This document shows, piece after piece, positions 1 to 7,660 of a DNA stretch of 64,000 nucleotides. This stretch comes from Mucilaginibacter rubeus (GTDB taxonomy: Bacteria > Bacteroidota > Bacteroidia > Sphingobacteriales > Sphingobacteriaceae): assembly GCF_014643835.1 (NCBI RefSeq), contig NZ_BMKD01000001.1, positions 930,001-994,000 on the forward strand. Reading direction: 5' to 3'. The translations under genes and the position numbers were made by a program. Positions within the stretch are counted from its first letter, which is position 1. The number at the start of each line of letters is the position of its first letter. The notes below the pieces were generated by a model. The model was not told where the DNA came from and made no database searches. It was given only the letters and a program-made list of their open reading frames with translations.

Positions 1-2204
1 GTACATTAAGGTACTTGTATACCATCAGGGATGTGCTTACCCGCAGTGATGACCAGCTTGACCTTTGGCAGGAGCAGCTTGCAGATATCAACAGTAAACT
101 TGTTCAAAATCAAAACGATCTGGACGCCATATCGCGCGATAGCGTTTTAAAAATCCTGCCTGCTGATAGCTCACTGGCTACTACCTATCTCATCCAAAAA
201 ATAGCAATCGACAGCAAATATCACCGCCTGGATACTACCAACAAAAAGGTGATGGTAAAAGTAGGCCTGCTGCAAAACCGCACCTCGGCTGTTTATATTT
301 CGATACTTGACCTCAAAGACCAGATTGATACCAAGATCAGGGATTTCAGCATCAGGGCGATGTCTCAGGAGTATAGCAACATATGGAACATGAATGCTGA
401 TGAAGGCAGCGATTTCGGCCCGGCAACAAAAGCTACGGCCGATATGAACGCCAAGCTGTTCAACTTTTTTATAGGTCGGGATATCCTGATCCATCTTTCT
501 GGCCTGGTGGTTCTATTTGTTTTTTTTGCCTGGGTCCGCGCCAGTCGCCGTAGGATCATACGTGATAACGATGCGCCCGAAAGTGTGTTTGGCCAGGCCA
601 ATTACGTTGTAAATTATCCGTTTGTATCCTCAATTGTTTTAACTTTTACGTTGCTGCCAAACGTTTATGATCACCCGCCGGTAATTGTATTGGAGATGTT
701 TTTATTGGTGCTGATGATCGCCCTGCTTTACCTCATAAAAAAGGCATGCCCTGCAACTATGTTCCGTTATATGCTGCAGCTATTTGGCATCACTATTATT
801 TACAGCCTGAGCAATCTTTATATCCAGGTAACCAATATCGACAGGGTAGTTGTTTTGATTTTAGGTCTGGCGGCATCGGTAATAAGTTTCAGGTTTTTAT
901 CGGAAGTGCGCAAGGCCAGAACTGATTACCTGCCTTATACCGGCTTTATATTGAAGGTTTTCATATTTCTGCAGGGGGCATCTTTTTTATGCAATGTTTT
1001 CGGCAGGGTGAGTTTGGCTAAAATCATTGGTGTTAGTGTAGTTTATAACCTATGGCTTGCCCTTGCTATGTATTACATAGTGCATATCATTATGGAAGCC
1101 TTGTTCCTGCAACTGGAAGCCGGTAAAAAGAGCAACAACCTAACTTCTTTTATCGATTATAAATTAATGCAAAATAAGTTCAGGAGTGTGCTGAGCATAT
1201 TGGCTACCTTGCTATGGCTGGTAATGCTTACCCAAAACCTGAACGTTGAAGATACCGTATTTGATTACCTGGGCGATTTTCTGACCAAAAACCGCAGCAT
1301 CGGGGGTACCAATACCCAGTTCACGTTTCAAAGCGTGATCATATTTGTGGCCGTGATCTGGCTGTCATCTATCGCGTCAAAGATAATCAGCTATCTTTAT
1401 GATATTGCAGCCAAGCATGCCAATGATATTGATGTAGCCAAGAAAAAGAACCGCACCTCTACCCTGCTTATCCGTATCGGGGTAATTGCTTTAGGCTTCT
1501 TCCTGGCCGTAGCTGCTTCAGGAGTGCCTATTGATAAGATTACTATCATTATCAGCGCCTTTGGTATTGGTATTGGTTTTGGCTTACAGAATATCGTTAA
1601 CAACCTCGTATCGGGTTTGATACTTGCTTTCGAGAAACCGATCCAGGTTGGTGATATTATTGAAGTTGACAGCCGTTCGGGTACTATTATGGATATCGGC
1701 ATCCGTGCCAGTAAAATTGCTACCGCCGATGGCGCGGAGGTAATTATCCCTAACGGCGACTTAATATCTCACCACGTAATTAACTGGACCTTAAGTAATA
1801 ACAATCGCCGGGTTGAACTGATTATTGGGGTAGCATATGGATCAAACATTGAGCAGGTTAAGGCAATATTGTTAAATTTATTAACTAACCATGATGATAT
1901 CATGAACCAGCCATCGCCTTCTGTATTCCTGCATAATTTAAATGAAAGCTCGGTTGATTTCAGGGTGTTTTTCTGGGCAGCCGATATCAATACCTGGCTT
2001 GGACTTAAGAGCCGCGTATTAGCCGATATTTACGATGCATTTAACAGAGAAGGTATCGAAATACCGTTCCGCCAGCAGGACGTACGCGTAATATGGCCAA
2101 AAGGCTTGCCTCCCATTAAAGTAGAAGCGCGGGGCATAAGCGACGAAACTGAGCCGGAACAGGGTACAGATGCCGCTAAAACTCCGAAGGATCAAGATCA
2201 GTAA
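1..2204 (+). CDS. MscS-family mechanosensitive ion channel (5' end outside window)
   Basis: A large MscS-type channel that would release solutes under hypo-osmotic shock. The frame is open from base 1, with no stop before the first TTG at 15, so the true start and any signal peptide lie upstream. The visible part begins with a hydrophilic, probably periplasmic helical region (about 150 residues), followed by multiple hydrophobic segments. The conserved MscS pore and beta domain begins near codon 518, with the Gly-rich pore helix and the typical FEKPIQVGDIIEV stretch. The C-terminus is a charged cytoplasmic tail. The architecture resembles MscK/MscM-like long channels rather than the short MscS. 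Its last 29 bases overlap the 3' end of the convergent glycosyltransferase gene. The family assignment is firm; the ion or solute preference is not readable. Confidence 0.9.
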   Translation, partial: TLRYLYTIRDVLTRSDDQLDLWQEQLADINSKLVQNQNDLDAISRDSVLKILPADSSLATTYLIQKIAIDSKYHRLDTTNKKVMVKVGLLQNRTSAVYISILDLKDQIDTKIRDFSIRAMSQEYSNIWNMNADEGSDFGPATKATADMNAKLFNFFIGRDILIHLSGLVVLFVFFAWVRASRRRIIRDNDAPESVFGQANYVVNYPFVSSIVLTFTLLPNVYDHPPVIVLEMFLLVLMIALLYLIKKACPATMFRYMLQLFGITIIYSLSNLYIQVTNIDRVVVLILGLAASVISFRFLSEVRKARTDYLPYTGFILKVFIFLQGASFLCNVFGRVSLAKIIGVSVVYNLWLALAMYYIVHIIMEALFLQLEAGKKSNNLTSFIDYKLMQNKFRSVLSILATLLWLVMLTQNLNVEDTVFDYLGDFLTKNRSIGGTNTQFTFQSVIIFVAVIWLSSIASKIISYLYDIAAKHANDIDVAKKKNRTSTLLIRIGVIALGFFLAVAASGVPIDKITIIISAFGIGIGFGLQNIVNNLVSGLILAFEKPIQVGDIIEVDSRSGTIMDIGIRASKIATADGAEVIIPNGDLISHHVINWTLSNNNRRVELIIGVAYGSNIEQVKAILLNLLTNHDDIMNQPSPSVFLHNLNESSVDFRVFFWAADINTWLGLKSRVLADIYDAFNREGIEIPFRQQDVRVIWPKGLPPIKVEARGISDETEPEQGTDAAKTPKDQDQ

Positions 2205-3213
2205 AATGAGTTTTCTTTTTAACAAAGAAATCCCAAACTATACTGCCTCTGTATATGCCTTTTGTGTTTTGTACCGCGTTGCCTTTCGCCTTTTGCCTTT
2301 CGTCTTTAACCTTCTTGAAGAAACTTAACACAAAGCTTTGATGTGCCCTGCTTACTGCCCAGGCATCTTTGCGTTTACCTTCCATCAAAAACCTGAACAA
2401 GGCCAGGAGATCCATTATAAAACGGATGCTGATCACCCAAAACGCCCGCCAAAATGGAAGGTTCTTTTTTATAAGCAGCAGGTTATTCCTGAAATTGAGA
2501 TAGGTCTTAAACGGGTTTTCGGCATTTAATGTACCGCCGCCAACGTGATATATGGTTGATTGCGCGCAGTACATTACTTTATAGCCCATGTTTTTTAAGC
2601 GCCAGCAAAGGTCGATCTCTTCCATATGGGCAAAAAAGCTTTCATCAAAGCCGCCGGCTTCATCCCAGATGCTTTTTTTGATAAACAAAGAAGCTCCCGA
2701 TGCCCAGAATACCTCACCTGATTGCTCATATTGACCGTTATCCTTTTCCAGCTCGTAAAAGATTCTGCCACGGCAAAAGGGATAGCCGTGCTTATCAATA
2801 AAGCCACCGGCAGCGCCGGCATGTTCAAAATATTCTTTTTGTGCGTATGACCGGATCTTGGGAGCAGCAGCAGCGATTAAACTATCGCTTTCCATTAATT
2901 CGATAACAGGTTCAATCCAGCCTGGAACAACCTCAACGTCGGAGTTAAGCAGGATATAATAATCGGCATCAACCTGGGCCAGCACCCGGTTATACCCCCC
3001 TGTAAAGCCGTAGTTTTTATCATTTTGGATAATCCTTACCGATGGATAGTTTGCGCGCATAAACGCTACTGAATCATCCGAAGAAGCGTTATCCCCCATA
3101 ACGATATCCAGGTTAGGATACGTAGAGGATAATACCGAAGGAAGAAATTGTTTAAGGTACTTTGCGCCGTTCCAGTTTAAAATAACTACAGCAACTTTAG
3201 GTGTATAGGTCAT
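2176..3213 (-). CDS. Glycosyltransferase family 2 protein
   Basis: A GT-A fold glycosyltransferase of the rhamnosyltransferase/WcaA-like type. It should transfer a sugar from a nucleotide donor to a surface polysaccharide or lipid acceptor on the cytoplasmic face. Visible motifs are the N-terminal VVILNWNG strand, a DNASSDDS nucleotide-binding loop near residue 41, an LNSDVEV metal-binding region near residue 93 and EIDLCWR near residue 199. A hydrophobic segment lies around residues 255-275. The start is ATG, 4 bases inside the end of the upstream acyltransferase gene, so the two are probably co-transcribed. The last 55 residues or so are Lys/Arg-rich, and part of them is encoded by a purine-rich AAAGGC-type simple repeat that also occurs between xylB and xylA. 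Donor and acceptor are unknown. Confidence 0.9.
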   Translation of the reverse strand: MTYTPKVAVVILNWNGAKYLKQFLPSVLSSTYPNLDIVMGDNASSDDSVAFMRANYPSVRIIQNDKNYGFTGGYNRVLAQVDADYYILLNSDVEVVPGWIEPVIELMESDSLIAAAAPKIRSYAQKEYFEHAGAAGGFIDKHGYPFCRGRIFYELEKDNGQYEQSGEVFWASGASLFIKKSIWDEAGGFDESFFAHMEEIDLCWRLKNMGYKVMYCAQSTIYHVGGGTLNAENPFKTYLNFRNNLLLIKKNLPFWRAFWVISIRFIMDLLALFRFLMEGKRKDAWAVSRAHQSFVLSFFKKVKDERQKAKGNAVQNTKGIYRGSIVWDFFVKKKTHFTDLDPSEF

Positions 3214-4094
3214 CTATGTAAATCCTCCGGCTTAAATTTCCATCTCCGGTGCGACCATAGCCAATATTGCGGTTCTCTCCTGATCATCCCCTCAAGATAT
3301 TTAACATGCATATCTGTTATTTCGTATTCGGCAGTTTCTTTTGGTGTTTCGGTAAGCGGGATTAGCGTATATTCATAATATCCGCGTTTTACCCTTTTCA
3401 TGTCGTAAAAAACAACAGCTGCGTCAATTGTTTTGGCAATTTTTTCGATACCCAAAAATACCGCAGTAGGCTGGTTTAAAAAATTGGTGAAATAGTTTAC
3501 CTCATGCATCACGGGAGTTTGATCGCCCACGAGCACGCTTACAGTAAGTTCTTTACGGTATTCAATCATTTTACGCAATGTTTGCTTCATGGCAACCGGC
3601 TGCCCACCAAACCTTGAACGGATCTTAATGAAAAAATCATCAAACGTTTTGTTAGACAGGTTTTTGTAAATGATCATAAACCTTTTATCGGTAACAAAGT
3701 TAAAATTGAGGGCGGCCATTTCCCAGTTGCAGTAATGGCCGGCAACAGCAATAATACTCTTACCTTTAGCAAAGTATTCAAACACCAGGTCGGAGTTGGT
3801 AGCCACTACCCTTTTTTGGATCTGTTTTTCTGATACGGTGATCATTTTAATGGTTTCCACTATCAGGTCGGCCAGGTAGCGATAATACTTTCGTTCAATA
3901 TCACGGCGCTCCTGATCTGTTTTTTCGGGAAAGGAATTGCGGAGGTTTTGCTGCACTACATCACGGCGGTAATGAACAACGTAGTAAATAATAACAAACG
4001 CAATATCGGATAAAATGTATAAAAACCAAAAGGGAAGCAACGAGATAAGGTATAAAATTAATATCCCTAACTTAGTAAAACCCTTTTTTATCAT
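3210..4094 (-). CDS. Lysophospholipid acyltransferase family protein (LpxL/HtrB type)
   Basis: A membrane-anchored acyltransferase resembling the late Kdo-lipid A acyltransferases that add secondary acyl chains to lipid A. There is an N-terminal hydrophobic anchor (about residues 8-40). The catalytic H(x)4E motif is visible as GHYCNWE (H120, E125), and the length (294 aa) is right for the family. I start it at the ATG at 4094, immediately before the hydrophobic anchor. The frame stays open 77 codons further upstream, but that part runs antisense through the divergent WbqC gene and lacks family character. It overlaps the following glycosyltransferase by 4 bases, suggesting an envelope-glycolipid operon. 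It could instead acylate an ornithine- or glycolipid-type acceptor. Confidence 0.86.
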   Translation of the reverse strand: MIKKGFTKLGILILYLISLLPFWFLYILSDIAFVIIYYVVHYRRDVVQQNLRNSFPEKTDQERRDIERKYYRYLADLIVETIKMITVSEKQIQKRVVATNSDLVFEYFAKGKSIIAVAGHYCNWEMAALNFNFVTDKRFMIIYKNLSNKTFDDFFIKIRSRFGGQPVAMKQTLRKMIEYRKELTVSVLVGDQTPVMHEVNYFTNFLNQPTAVFLGIEKIAKTIDAAVVFYDMKRVKRGYYEYTLIPLTETPKETAEYEITDMHVKYLEGMIRREPQYWLWSHRRWKFKPEDLHR

Positions 4095-4115
4095 TATTTT
4101 AGCCAATTTTGAGCA

Positions 4116-4123
4116 CAAACATA
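4116..4123 (-). promoter_or_regulatory. Candidate Bacteroidota -7 box (TATGTTTG) for the acyltransferase gene
   Basis: Read on the minus strand this octamer fits the Bacteroidota TAnnTTTG consensus and ends 22 bases before the acyltransferase ATG at 4094. It lies in the 35-base gap between the divergent start codons. A clear -33 TTTG was not seen, so the call rests on one box only. Confidence 0.35.
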
Positions 4124-4129
4124 AAATAT

Positions 4130-4741
4130 ATGATTGAAAAAGGCGCTGTGTTACCCATGTTTTATCTTCCACCGGTAGATTATTTTGTACAGTTAAATGC
4201 GTACAAGCCTGATATACTGATAGAAAGAGAAGAACATTTCCCCAAACAAACTTATCGCAACCGGGCCAATATCTACTCGCCCGATGGTGTACTGGCATTG
4301 GTGGTTCCGGTAATAAAAGGTTCAAAAAATCACACTAAAGTTAAAGACGTAAAAATCAGCTACGATTTTATGTGGCAGCGCCTGCACTGGCAAAGCTTGC
4401 AGGCTTGTTATCGCCGTTCGGCTTATTTTGAGTTTTATGAAGATGACTTTGCACCTTTTTATGAAAAACAAATTACCTACTTGTTTGATTATAATCAGGA
4501 GCTTTTGAAACTGCTGCTCAAGCTCACTAAAATAAAAACGGAATTAAATTACACGAATGAATACCAGGCCGAATATCCGAACCTGCACGATTTTCGGTTT
4601 TCTATTCATCCAAAAAAAGAAAGCGAAATGCAGCAGAAACCATATTTCCAGGTATTTGAAGACCGCAAGGGCTTTATGAAAAACCTGAGTATCATTGACC
4701 TGCTGTTTAACCAGGGCCCGCAAACCATAAACTATTTGTAG
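4130..4741 (+). CDS. WbqC family protein
   Basis: A cytoplasmic protein of the WbqC-like family, which is often encoded with O-antigen or capsule genes and whose biochemical role is poorly defined. The N-terminal part (VLPMFYLPPVDYF) and the RNRANIYSPDGVLALVVPV and WQRLHWQSLQACYRRSAYF stretches are characteristic. At 203 aa it has the usual family length. I choose the ATG at 4130; an upstream TTG at 4109 would add seven residues without support. It is divergent from the lipid-acyltransferase/glycosyltransferase pair, which fits an envelope-polysaccharide role. Its stop codon is directly followed by the ATG of corA, so the two are likely co-transcribed. Confidence 0.85.
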   Translation: MIEKGAVLPMFYLPPVDYFVQLNAYKPDILIEREEHFPKQTYRNRANIYSPDGVLALVVPVIKGSKNHTKVKDVKISYDFMWQRLHWQSLQACYRRSAYFEFYEDDFAPFYEKQITYLFDYNQELLKLLLKLTKIKTELNYTNEYQAEYPNLHDFRFSIHPKKESEMQQKPYFQVFEDRKGFMKNLSIIDLLFNQGPQTINYL

Positions 4742-5866
4742 ATGAATGGCAACTTTAAACGCCTGCGCCTTAAAAAACACAAACAAGCAGGAAATGTAGG
4801 CGACAGACCGGGTACTATCAGGGTAGCCGAGGATGCACTGAAACCCATTATATCAGTTTACTCATACAATAAAGATGAGTTGGTAACTTGCGAGGGCAAG
4901 GATATCAAAACAGCATTAAAACAGCTAAATAAATGTGATAATCATACCCATTGGATCAAGATTAATGGGTTGGGCGAAGCCTCGCTGATTGAGCAAATTG
5001 GTGAACATTGCAATATCAATTCCCTGGTTTTGGAGGATATTGCCAACACCCACCAGCGCCCCAAATTTGATGAATACGAGGATTATGCCTTTTGTACCAG
5101 CCGCATTGTTCATTTTAATAAGGATAATGAGATCATCAACTGCCAGTTTTCGGCTATCATAAAAGATAATATCATTATTAGTTTTGAGGAGGACCACACC
5201 GAGCGCTTTGATGCCGTAAAAGCCCGTTTAAAAGCCGGAAAGGGCGCTATCCGTACCGCGGGCCCCGGATATATGTGTTATGCGCTTACTGACACTATAA
5301 TTGATACCTACTTTGTGCTGCTTGCCGAAATTGGCGATCATTTGGATGCCCTTGAAGATAAGCTTTACCTGAGCGCCGATAAAACCATCATGTTTAATGC
5401 CCAGCAATTAAAACGTACGCTCATTGTTGTACGCCGCGCCAGCTGGCCCGAGCGGGATAAGATCAATGACATGATCCGGTCTGAAAGTCCGTTGATAACG
5501 CCGGAAGTTAAATTGTTTTTGCGCGACGCTTATGATCATTGCATCCAGGCCATGGACCTCATTGAAAACTATAAAGAGGTAACGTCAAGTATCATCGACC
5601 TGTACCTATCCATGGTAAGTAACCGCATGAACGAGATCATGAAGGTGCTTACTATCATTTCTGTGATCTTTATCCCGCTTACTTTTATAGCCGGTATCTA
5701 CGGGATGAATTTTTCCCGGCAGGATGATAAAGGCCATCTTCTGCCGGATAACATGCCAGAGTTATATTGGCACCATGGTTACATTTATGCTATCGTGTTT
5801 ATGTTTTTGATAGCCATAATACAGGTGTTTGTATTTTGGAAGAAAGGCTGGTTTAACAGATTGTAG
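4742..5866 (+). CDS. corA: Magnesium/cobalt transporter CorA
   Basis: A CorA-type divalent cation channel (Mg2+, possibly Co2+) of the inner membrane. The large N-terminal cytoplasmic domain contains the family stretch LVLEDIANTHQRPKFDEYEDY. The long stalk helix follows, then two C-terminal transmembrane helices with the selectivity signature YGMNF at the end of TM1 (about residue 320), and a positively charged C-terminus. The length (374 aa) is typical. The start codon directly abuts the stop of the WbqC-like gene. A bidirectional terminator-like hairpin follows at 5903-5937. Confidence 0.95.
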   Translation: MNGNFKRLRLKKHKQAGNVGDRPGTIRVAEDALKPIISVYSYNKDELVTCEGKDIKTALKQLNKCDNHTHWIKINGLGEASLIEQIGEHCNINSLVLEDIANTHQRPKFDEYEDYAFCTSRIVHFNKDNEIINCQFSAIIKDNIIISFEEDHTERFDAVKARLKAGKGAIRTAGPGYMCYALTDTIIDTYFVLLAEIGDHLDALEDKLYLSADKTIMFNAQQLKRTLIVVRRASWPERDKINDMIRSESPLITPEVKLFLRDAYDHCIQAMDLIENYKEVTSSIIDLYLSMVSNRMNEIMKVLTIISVIFIPLTFIAGIYGMNFSRQDDKGHLLPDNMPELYWHHGYIYAIVFMFLIAIIQVFVFWKKGWFNRL

Positions 5867-5870
5867 ATGC

Positions 5871-5892
5871 CCCCCAGCCCCCTAAAGGGAAG
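5871..5892. repeat. Short GC-rich repeat with CCCCTAAAGGG core, copy 1
   Basis: This sequence begins 5 bases after the corA stop and has the pattern C-run, AG, C-run, TAAAGGG. A second copy in opposite orientation lies about 80 bases away (5970-5999), so the pair brackets the terminator. A third, degenerate copy follows the GntR gene near 21868. Confidence 0.6.
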
Positions 5893-5902
5893 TTATCGGC
5901 AT

Positions 5903-5937
5903 AAAAAAGAAGCGTTACGAGTACTGCTTCTTTTTTT
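5903..5937. terminator. Bidirectional rho-independent-type terminator between corA and the DUF3820 gene
   Basis: An 11-base inverted repeat (AAAAAAGAAGC / GCTTCTTTTTT) with a 12-base loop. It gives an A-tract before and a T-tract after the stem on either strand, and it sits between two convergent genes. Confidence 0.75.
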
Positions 5938-5961
5938 AATGGAGATGGGTAAGAAACCTTA

Positions 5962-6231
5962 TCAGAATCCTCCCCCTTTAGGGGGTCGGGGGGCTTGGGC
6001 TTGAACTTGTTTCTTCACCATATACAGGATCTCACCCAGCCCATTTGTTTTGATCTCAAATGTGGTTGAAAGTAACATCCCCATTTTATCTTTACTAAAA
6101 CCCTTGCCTGCCATCCATTCAAGATATGATACAGGGATATCAGCTATAATTGTGCCTTTATACTTGCCATAAGGCATTCTGGTTTGTACAATATCAATTA
6201 GGATCTTTGGATCTGGCTTTAAATTTTCCAC
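5962..6231 (-). CDS. DUF3820 family protein
   Basis: An 89-residue soluble protein with the DUF3820 core, a family named after a quorum-sensing-regulated virulence factor and of uncertain biochemical function. The diagnostic part is MPYGKYKGTIIADIPVSYLEWMAGKGF at residues 19-45. The start ATG has no competitor. The C-terminal tail QAPRPPKGGGF does not look like the family and coincides with a dispersed GC-rich intergenic repeat, so the coding frame appears to have been extended by a repeat insertion. It is convergent with corA across a shared terminator. Confidence 0.82.
   Translation of the reverse strand: MENLKPDPKILIDIVQTRMPYGKYKGTIIADIPVSYLEWMAGKGFSKDKMGMLLSTTFEIKTNGLGEILYMVKKQVQAQAPRPPKGGGF
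5970..5999. repeat. Short GC-rich repeat with CCCCTTTAGGGGG core, copy 2, overlapping coding sequence
   Basis: Reverse-oriented copy of the 5871 repeat. It overlaps the 3' end of the DUF3820 gene and encodes its last residues, the Pro/Gly-rich PRPPKGGGF tail. On the minus strand it reads C-run, GA, C-run, TAAAGGGGGA. Confidence 0.65.
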
Positions 6232-6268
6232 GCGGTAAAGGTACGCACAAACCGATGGGATTCTGCTT

Positions 6269-7204
6269 CTATTCCTGCAATCCTTTTATAATAAAAAATG
6301 CTGCGAGTGCAGCTGCGACGCCAAGTGTTGCTTTTAAAATACTGCTGCTTATATAAGGCGGGATATAGGTCACGCCCATTTCATCGGCAACAGCCGGATG
6401 CCCCACATAGCGGCCTTTTACGGGTATTGCAACCTGCTCAAAGTTATCGGCCAGTTCACGCAATTGATCATGCAGCTCACGGCCGCGCATTATCGGGCCA
6501 TGGCCTGCGGCCACCGTACGTGGTTCAAGCGCGGCAAGCCTGCGTACTGATTGGGCAGCAGCTTCCCAGTCGGTAGTGAAATACCTTGGCGGTCCGGTTA
6601 ACTTTTTAAGCGAACTAAATGAATATAAAGCTGATTCGGCCTTAGTAGTTGAAAAGGCATCCCCGGCTACAAGGGTCGAATTTATTGGCAAAAACAGGGA
6701 AATATGGCCCGCCGTATGGCCGGGTGTGTGAATGATCTTCCATTCGGGCAGTTCGGGGATCCCTTCCTCCATATCGATGGTTTTTACTTTAGTACCGAGG
6801 TTAATGGGGGATGTTGGGAAAAATACCGACAACAAGCTCATCAGCCCGTCGGTCAGCGATGGATCGGCTGGTGGGTATGATGACAGGCCTGTTAGGTAAG
6901 GCAATTCAAGTGCGTGGGCATAAACAGGTACATTCCAAATCTCCAAAAGTTCTGCTAATCCTCCCGAGTGGTCGGCATGTCCATGTGTGAGCACAATAGC
7001 TGCAGGCCTGGTTCCCGGGCCAAAAAGCTCTTCGGCCATGGCAATTATTTTTTTTGCCGAACCTTTTAACCCCGTATCAACCAAAACCCAACCTTTGGCA
7101 GCACCGGGACGGTTGGCGATCATGTAAACATTAACAAATAATAGTTTAGTTCCCCATACCCTTTGCGATACCTGGAAATATTTTGTACTGAGCCTTCTGT
7201 TCAT
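6269..7204 (-). CDS. MBL-fold metallo-hydrolase
   Basis: A metallo-beta-lactamase-fold hydrolase. The HxHxDH zinc motif is clear (H74, H76, D78, H79 in LTHGHADHSGG), followed by HTPGHTAGHISLF and the later GDAFS and AAGHGP metal-ligand regions. A hydrophobic C-terminal helix (about residues 285-305) suggests membrane attachment. No signal peptide is seen, so the catalytic domain is probably cytoplasmic. The substrate cannot be named: glyoxalase II-like thioesterases, lactonases and other hydrolases share these motifs. It stands alone between the DUF3820 gene and a divergent small gene. Confidence 0.88.
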   Translation of the reverse strand: MNRRLSTKYFQVSQRVWGTKLLFVNVYMIANRPGAAKGWVLVDTGLKGSAKKIIAMAEELFGPGTRPAAIVLTHGHADHSGGLAELLEIWNVPVYAHALELPYLTGLSSYPPADPSLTDGLMSLLSVFFPTSPINLGTKVKTIDMEEGIPELPEWKIIHTPGHTAGHISLFLPINSTLVAGDAFSTTKAESALYSFSSLKKLTGPPRYFTTDWEAAAQSVRRLAALEPRTVAAGHGPIMRGRELHDQLRELADNFEQVAIPVKGRYVGHPAVADEMGVTYIPPYISSSILKATLGVAAALAAFFIIKGLQE

Positions 7205-7368
7205 GGTTTATAATTATTAACAAAACGTAACTCGTGTATTAAAAGTTTTAGTTGCTTAAATTTAAATACAATTTTATCAGTCTAAAATAAATAACATGGC
7301 CTTCGGCTTAACACCAGCGCAAACAGAAACTGCCAGAACTATGTTAGGTTAGTAAAACTATAAACACT

Positions 7369-7608
7369 ATGAAACAACAATTTGATGCCACGCTTACGGG
7401 GACCGATAGCATTATTGAAGGTACAGCGCAACAGGTGACCTGGGCCGGTTATGCCAATGCATATGAGTTTAAATCGATAGATGGCACACTACATTTGGTA
7501 ATTGTCAAAGATCAGGATAGCGAATGGATCAGGATTGATGGTACAGAGCCTTACCTTTCGAGCTGGATTGATGAACTGGCCGAACAGGCGGTAAGCCACT
7601 CTTTATAA
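7369..7608 (+). CDS. Small hypothetical protein (79 aa)
   Basis: Not recognised. The 79-residue product is acidic and soluble, with no signal peptide or membrane segment. Alternating polar and hydrophobic residues (VTWAGYANAYEFKSIDGTLHLVIVKD) suggest a small beta-rich fold. The ATG is well placed and the gene is followed at once by a strong terminator, which supports it being real. It is divergent from the MBL hydrolase and convergent with the hexuronate operon. A tiny 18-codon open frame precedes it at 7296-7352. Confidence 0.65.
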   Translation: MKQQFDATLTGTDSIIEGTAQQVTWAGYANAYEFKSIDGTLHLVIVKDQDSEWIRIDGTEPYLSSWIDELAEQAVSHSL

Positions 7609-7613
7609 AAAAA

Positions 7614-7641
7614 GGAAGCCGGATCATTTGCCCCGGCTTCC
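7614..7641. terminator. Bidirectional terminator (GGAAGCCGG stem)
   Basis: A perfect 9-bp stem (GGAAGCCGG / CCGGCTTCC) with a 10-base loop and A-rich 5' flank. It lies between the 79-residue gene and the end of the convergent hexuronate operon. Confidence 0.8.
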
Positions 7642-7660
7642 TTCGTTATATTTCATATGG

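Noticed and set aside
3210-4325. Longer form of the acyltransferase starting at 4325
   Set aside because: The extra 77 residues lie antisense inside the WbqC-like gene, and the hydrophobic anchor typical of the family begins only after the ATG at 4094.
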